Positions 60,481-64,000 of a stretch of 64,000 nucleotides of DNA are shown here, piece after piece. The DNA is from an uncultured Pseudomonadales bacterium. Its GTDB lineage: Bacteria; Pseudomonadota; Gammaproteobacteria; Pseudomonadales; Porticoccaceae. The notes beneath the pieces were generated by a model that saw only the letters and a program-made list of their open reading frames with translations, made no database searches and had not been told where the DNA came from. Where the stretch lies: NCBI GenBank assembly GCA_943787675.1, contig CALSNK010000005.1:1-64000 (forward strand), read 5' to 3'. A program made the position numbers and the translations under genes. Numbering within the stretch: the first letter of the stretch is position 1; each line of letters opens with the position of its first letter.

Positions 60481-61080
60481 ATGGCTGAAAAAACAAACAC
60501 ATTGAACAGCCGAAAACTGCCGATTGCGCAATTGATCAGTTGTGGCGATATCAGCTGTGAGCTATTGGTAGATCCCATTCCGAGACCGGCACCTGAACCT
60601 ATCACAGTGCGGCTCAAGCCCAAGCAGTCGCGCGTGGTTTTGATTGATCACCATAAGCCCAACTCCATGACGATTCTTAAATTAACTCAAACTATTCTGC
60701 GCCAGCGAGGAGTTGAGGTTAATGATCAGATTCTGGTGAAGGACGATGCCAGCCGGCCCATGACAGCAGCTATGCTCAACTCGCTCTCCCAGGAGGGGGG
60801 GCTGGTTCTCTGCGGCATATCCGACTGAGGCAGTTGTTCGTCGGGCAGTTCGCTTGACTCTATAGCACTACAGCGAATCGGCGTTGCCGGTTTCGCCATT
60901 TTGACCGAGCCCTTTGGGGGGCAGATCGACCGGGCAATGGTTTATCAACCTTCGGATATTCCGTTACCAGCGATTGTTATTAATCATCCGACTCAGATGG
61001 TTGAGGATAATATTTTGTATCAGCGCGCTGAACAGATAGCCGATGCGGCACAGCGTTTATTAAACAACGAGAGTCCCTAA
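60481..61080 (+). CDS. UGSC-motif selenoprotein (in-frame UGA read as selenocysteine)
   Basis: 199 aa if TGA at 60826-60828 is read as Sec116. Before it: LVLCGISD; after it: GSCSSGSSLDSIALQRIG and 65 further residues to TAA 61078-61080. The motif Sec-Gly-Ser-Cys is exactly the UGSC signature of this small selenoprotein family. The post-TGA frame stays open for 84 codons with protein-like sequence and ends in a TAATG overlap with the next gene, showing it is maintained. A hairpin lies 12-30 bases after the UGA. selA and selB are in the same operon. Fold and reaction unknown; the U-x-x-C pair suggests redox chemistry. Confidence 0.93.
60826..60858 (+). promoter_or_regulatory. UGA codon and bacterial SECIS-like hairpin
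   Basis: Starting 12 bases after the TGA, GUCGGGC (60840-60846) pairs over 7 bp with GCUUGAC (60852-60858), two pairs being G-U, around the 5-base loop AGUUC. The loop begins 19 bases after the UGA and its second base is G followed by U, within the range described for bacterial SECIS elements. SelB is expected to bind it. Confidence 0.8.
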
Positions 61081-62111
61081 TGACAAAGATTACTGAAACT
61101 GGATCCGGCCCTGGTGATCAAGCTAAAAACCAGGCTTTATCTATTCTGGGTAGCGGCGTTTATTTACCCCCAGCAAGACCGGTCCGGGAGATTGTTGCTG
61201 AGGCCGGCAGTGCCGACACCAGTATTTATGAAGGTTGGAATAATGTCTGTCATGCCCTTAAAGAGGATCATCCAAGCAGCATGGGCGGCAAGGCACTTAA
61301 AGCGGCTCTGGCGGATGCTGGTGTTGATCCCGCTGAGGTCAAATTAGTTATTTTTGCAGGAATGTCCCGGGACTATTTACCCTCTTGGTCGGTGTCCGCG
61401 GAGTTGATAATCATTGCCGGCATGAGCAGTGACTGTAACTGTATTGATCTCACCGTTGGCTGCATGGGTGCTCTAACTGCTTTGGATATGGCTCAGGGCT
61501 GGCTGGCCCTGCGTGGCGGCGGTGTCGCTGCAGTGGTCGCCGCCGAGCGATGGTCCTATACAGTGGATCACAGCGCCAGTGAAAGCTATGGTCTCTGGGC
61601 GCACGCGGACGGGGGCGCAGCAACTATTGTTGGCATGAATACAGATCACAGAGCCAAAGCTCTGTTTTATGGCGCTGAATTTGTCAGCCAAAGTGACCTC
61701 AATGGCGCTGTGCTGGTGGAGTACGGTGGCACACGAAAACCCACAGCACCCGAAGGCACAACCCCCTTTGAGCGCAAGTTTGTGGGTGTCGATGGTGTCG
61801 ATATGAGAGAGCGATATGCACTTGGCTATCAAAGCAGTTATCACGCTTTGAAAAAGCGCTTTGGTGTTGTGCCTAACCATGCACTTTGTAACCAAACATC
61901 CAATCTGTTTATGCTGCTGATCGCCAGTGTAATTGAAATACCCATAGACAACTTTATGATCACCGGGCATGACACTGGGCATGTAGGCTCTGCCGATATA
62001 TTGATTGTGCTGGACAAATTACTTAAGTCTAGCGGCTGCCACGAACCCTATTTAATGGCCGGTAGTACCCCCTATGCCTTCGGTTCGGGCCTGTTGATGC
62101 CTGCAGACTAA
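61080..62111 (+). CDS. KAS III/thiolase-superfamily protein
   Basis: 343 aa with a thiolase fold. The likely nucleophile Cys is in DLTVGCMGALTALDMAQGW. PNHALCNQTSNLF takes the place of the catalytic His motif, and TGHDTGHVGSADILIVLD the place of the Asn region of KAS III, with Asn not evident. It may therefore condense or hydrolyse an unusual acyl thioester. It overlaps the selenoprotein stop, so it is translated only if ribosomes pass the UGA or reinitiate. Confidence 0.85.
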   Translation: MTKITETGSGPGDQAKNQALSILGSGVYLPPARPVREIVAEAGSADTSIYEGWNNVCHALKEDHPSSMGGKALKAALADAGVDPAEVKLVIFAGMSRDYLPSWSVSAELIIIAGMSSDCNCIDLTVGCMGALTALDMAQGWLALRGGGVAAVVAAERWSYTVDHSASESYGLWAHADGGAATIVGMNTDHRAKALFYGAEFVSQSDLNGAVLVEYGGTRKPTAPEGTTPFERKFVGVDGVDMRERYALGYQSSYHALKKRFGVVPNHALCNQTSNLFMLLIASVIEIPIDNFMITGHDTGHVGSADILIVLDKLLKSSGCHEPYLMAGSTPYAFGSGLLMPAD

Positions 62112-62165
62112 ACGCCCCTAGCTAAAGCCCACTGTGAATATTCCAGGCGCTAAGATGAGTGACTT

Positions 62166-63569
62166 ATGAACCGAATTGCCACGGCAAATAATTTGAAGCG
62201 ACGCCTGCCTTCGGTCAATAGCGTGCTGCAAGAAATGGCTGATGCGATCCATTTACGCGGTCACTCAGAAGTGAGCAAGGTCGTTGGCATATGCATAGAT
62301 GGGCTGCGCCAGGACATTACTCAGGGTGCTAACCCCGAGATAAGTATCGATAGAATTAAAGCCGCTAGCATTGAACATCTTGAGAAAAAAAACCAGCCAT
62401 CTCTCAAGCCTGTAATCAATCTCACCGGCACTGTCTTACACACCAACTTGGGGCGTGCAGTATTACCTCAGGAGGCACTGGATGCCGTGGTCAGAGTGGC
62501 CGGAGCCCCGAGCAACCTAGAGTTTGACCTTGCACAGGGCGGTCGTGGCGAGCGCGATAGCCACATAGAAGGGTTGATATGTGAACTGACAGGAGCTGAG
62601 GCAGCCACGGTGGTTAACAACAATGCCGCTGCGGTATTACTGACCTTAAATACACTTGCCAGCCAGCGCGAGGTGCCAGTTTCTCGAGGGGAACTGGTTG
62701 AGATTGGCGGCTCGTTTCGCATACCTGAAGTGATGCTGGGCTCCGGTTGTCAGCTTGTGGAAATCGGTGCCACCAACCGTACCCACCTGAAAGATTATGC
62801 CGGGGCGATCGGTGACAACACCGCCTTACTATTAAAAGTACACACCAGTAACTACCGCATAGAAGGCTTTACAGAATCCGTGTCAGAGTCTGATCTGGCG
62901 GAATTAGCTCAACTGCATCAGCTGCCACTGGTCGCGGATTTAGGCAGTGGCAGCCTGATTGATTTTGCCGCCTTGGGGCTGCCCCATGAGGCTACGGCGG
63001 CGGAGTCGATTGCCAATGGCGTCGATATCATTACCTTTAGTGGCGATAAACTATTGGGTGGCCCCCAGTGTGGGATTATTGCTGGCCGCAAAGAGCTGGT
63101 GGATCAGATACGTAAGAACCCCCTAAAGCGCGCCTTGAGACTGGACAAAATGACGCTGGCAGCACTGGCTGAAGTGTTAAAACTGTATCGCGATCCGGTT
63201 AGTTTAATAAACAAACTCCCCACTCTGCACTACCTTACGCGGCCCCTAGCGGATATGCAGCAGCAGGCCCAGCGCCTAGTGCCAGAAGTCCAGGCGGCGC
63301 TTTCCAATACCTTTCATGTGGCCAGTAAAACCGGCTACAGTCAGATTGGCAGTGGCGCTTTGCCGATTGAAACCCTCGAAAGCATTGTGCTGTCTATAGC
63401 GCCCACAGCGCCCAACGACAGTGATATACGCGAATTGTCCGAAGCCTTGCGGGCATTGCCCTGTCCCATTATCGGACGTATCCATAAGGGTGAATTGCTC
63501 CTCGATTTACGCTGTCTAGACGATGAAGACAATTTTCTGCAACAGCTTCAATTGTTAGCCGGCGCCTAG
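62166..63569 (+). CDS. selA: L-seryl-tRNA(Sec) selenium transferase
   Basis: 467-aa PLP enzyme converting Ser-tRNA(Sec) to Sec-tRNA(Sec) with selenophosphate. The PLP Lys is in ITFSGDKLLGGPQCGII; INLTGTVLHTNLGRAVLP and the N-terminal tRNA-binding domain are present. Normal length. It lies 54 bp after the KAS-like gene and one base before selB. Confidence 0.97.
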   Translation: MNRIATANNLKRRLPSVNSVLQEMADAIHLRGHSEVSKVVGICIDGLRQDITQGANPEISIDRIKAASIEHLEKKNQPSLKPVINLTGTVLHTNLGRAVLPQEALDAVVRVAGAPSNLEFDLAQGGRGERDSHIEGLICELTGAEAATVVNNNAAAVLLTLNTLASQREVPVSRGELVEIGGSFRIPEVMLGSGCQLVEIGATNRTHLKDYAGAIGDNTALLLKVHTSNYRIEGFTESVSESDLAELAQLHQLPLVADLGSGSLIDFAALGLPHEATAAESIANGVDIITFSGDKLLGGPQCGIIAGRKELVDQIRKNPLKRALRLDKMTLAALAEVLKLYRDPVSLINKLPTLHYLTRPLADMQQQAQRLVPEVQAALSNTFHVASKTGYSQIGSGALPIETLESIVLSIAPTAPNDSDIRELSEALRALPCPIIGRIHKGELLLDLRCLDDEDNFLQQLQLLAGA

Positions 63570-63570
63570 C

Positions 63571-64000
63571 GTGATCGTTGCTACAGCCGGTCATGTGGAT
63601 CATGGCAAGACATCACTGGTTAAACAGTTAACCGGAGTGGATACGGATCGGCTAGAAGAGGAAAAGCGCAGAGAATTATCGATCAATCTAGGCTTTGCCT
63701 ATCGCAAAGTTGATGACCACATCAGCATTGGATTTATTGATATGCCCGGCCATAAAGGTTTTATCAACACCATGATCTCTGGGGTTAGTGGTATTGATAT
63801 AGGCATGTTGGTTATCGCCGCCGACGATGGGCTTATGCCTCAGACCCTAGAGCATTTGCAGGTCATGGCTATGCTCGGGGTTAAGCAGATAGTGGTGGTC
63901 ATTACTAAAATAGACGCTGTCGATCGAGGCGCCATTGATACCCTGCGGTTCAGTGCAATTAAGCTATTGCCCCAGAGCCCAATATTTGAAGTGTCGAATA
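63571..64000 (+). CDS. selB: Selenocysteine-specific elongation factor SelB (5' part)
   Basis: GTG start one base after the selA stop. First 143 residues: P-loop GHVDHGKTSLVKQLTG, DMPGHKGFINTM of switch II and VVVVITKID (the guanine motif variant TKID). Delivers Sec-tRNA(Sec) to ribosomes at UGA with a SECIS. The C-terminal mRNA-binding winged helices are beyond the window. Confidence 0.96.
   Translation, partial: MIVATAGHVDHGKTSLVKQLTGVDTDRLEEEKRRELSINLGFAYRKVDDHISIGFIDMPGHKGFINTMISGVSGIDIGMLVIAADDGLMPQTLEHLQVMAMLGVKQIVVVITKIDAVDRGAIDTLRFSAIKLLPQSPIFEVSN

Noticed and set aside
60826-60828. TGA as the true end of a 115-aa protein
   Set aside because: The following 84 codons are open, protein-like, contain the UGSC motif and end in an overlap with the next start, and a SECIS-like hairpin and selAB are present.

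Overview
The window comes from a gammaproteobacterial chromosome, probably a marine heterotroph of the Cellvibrionales/SAR92 type. That placement is inferred from gene order (rlmN-pilW-ispG-hisS-yfgM-bamB, the isc operon with hscBA-fdx-iscX, guaBA beside xseA, purMN divergent from a DUF2066 gene and hda) and from a TonB receptor, a DUF3604 protein and many small palindromic repeats. No rRNA or tRNA gene was seen. Most of the window is densely coded with short gaps and frequent 4-bp start/stop overlaps.

Layout. 1-12 kb is housekeeping: mrp, dcd, DUF3014 and DUF3108 envelope proteins, purN/purM, DUF2066, hda, a repeat-rich gap, sppA, DUF2069, wrbA, arsC, a YihY-type membrane protein and a TlpA-like lipoprotein. 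12-22 kb is a mixed region: aldehyde dehydrogenase, an orphan VapB antitoxin whose toxin frame stops after three codons, an AraC-Ogt fusion, LysE, GFA, an APC permease, and a DUF4345 / DUF3604 / PpiC-isomerase / HupE cassette. 22-31 kb holds suhB, trmJ, the complete isc operon behind an IscR-type promoter, and a degenerate-GGDEF/EAL protein. 31-38 kb is ndk-rlmN-pilW-ispG-hisS-yfgM-bamB; pilW carries an apparent frameshift and rodZ is not in its usual place.

38-54 kb is where accessory DNA splits the usual bamB-der-xseA-guaBA block. First comes a candidate undescribed RiPP-like locus: two short paralogous peptides, both ending in ATVIFVCG, upstream of an enzyme with a PqqD-like N-terminus and a heme-oxygenase-like di-iron oxidase (HDO) domain. 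Then come an XRE-cupin regulator and an omega-aminotransferase. After der lies a TonB receptor / NCS1 permease / hydantoinase / DUF917 catabolic operon, with the last two genes broken by about nine single-base frameshifts, followed by a methionine gamma-lyase with a divergent Lrp-type regulator and two inverted-repeat elements.

54-64 kb: guaB and guaA, then an integrase remnant directly behind guaA, an OFA-like MFS transporter, and a selenium operon. The operon has a conserved Cys-rich protein of unknown function, a UGSC-motif selenoprotein read through an in-frame UGA followed by a 7-bp SECIS-like hairpin, a KAS III/thiolase-like protein, selA, and the start of selB at the window edge. The selenoprotein sits next to the machinery that decodes it; selD and selC are not in the window.
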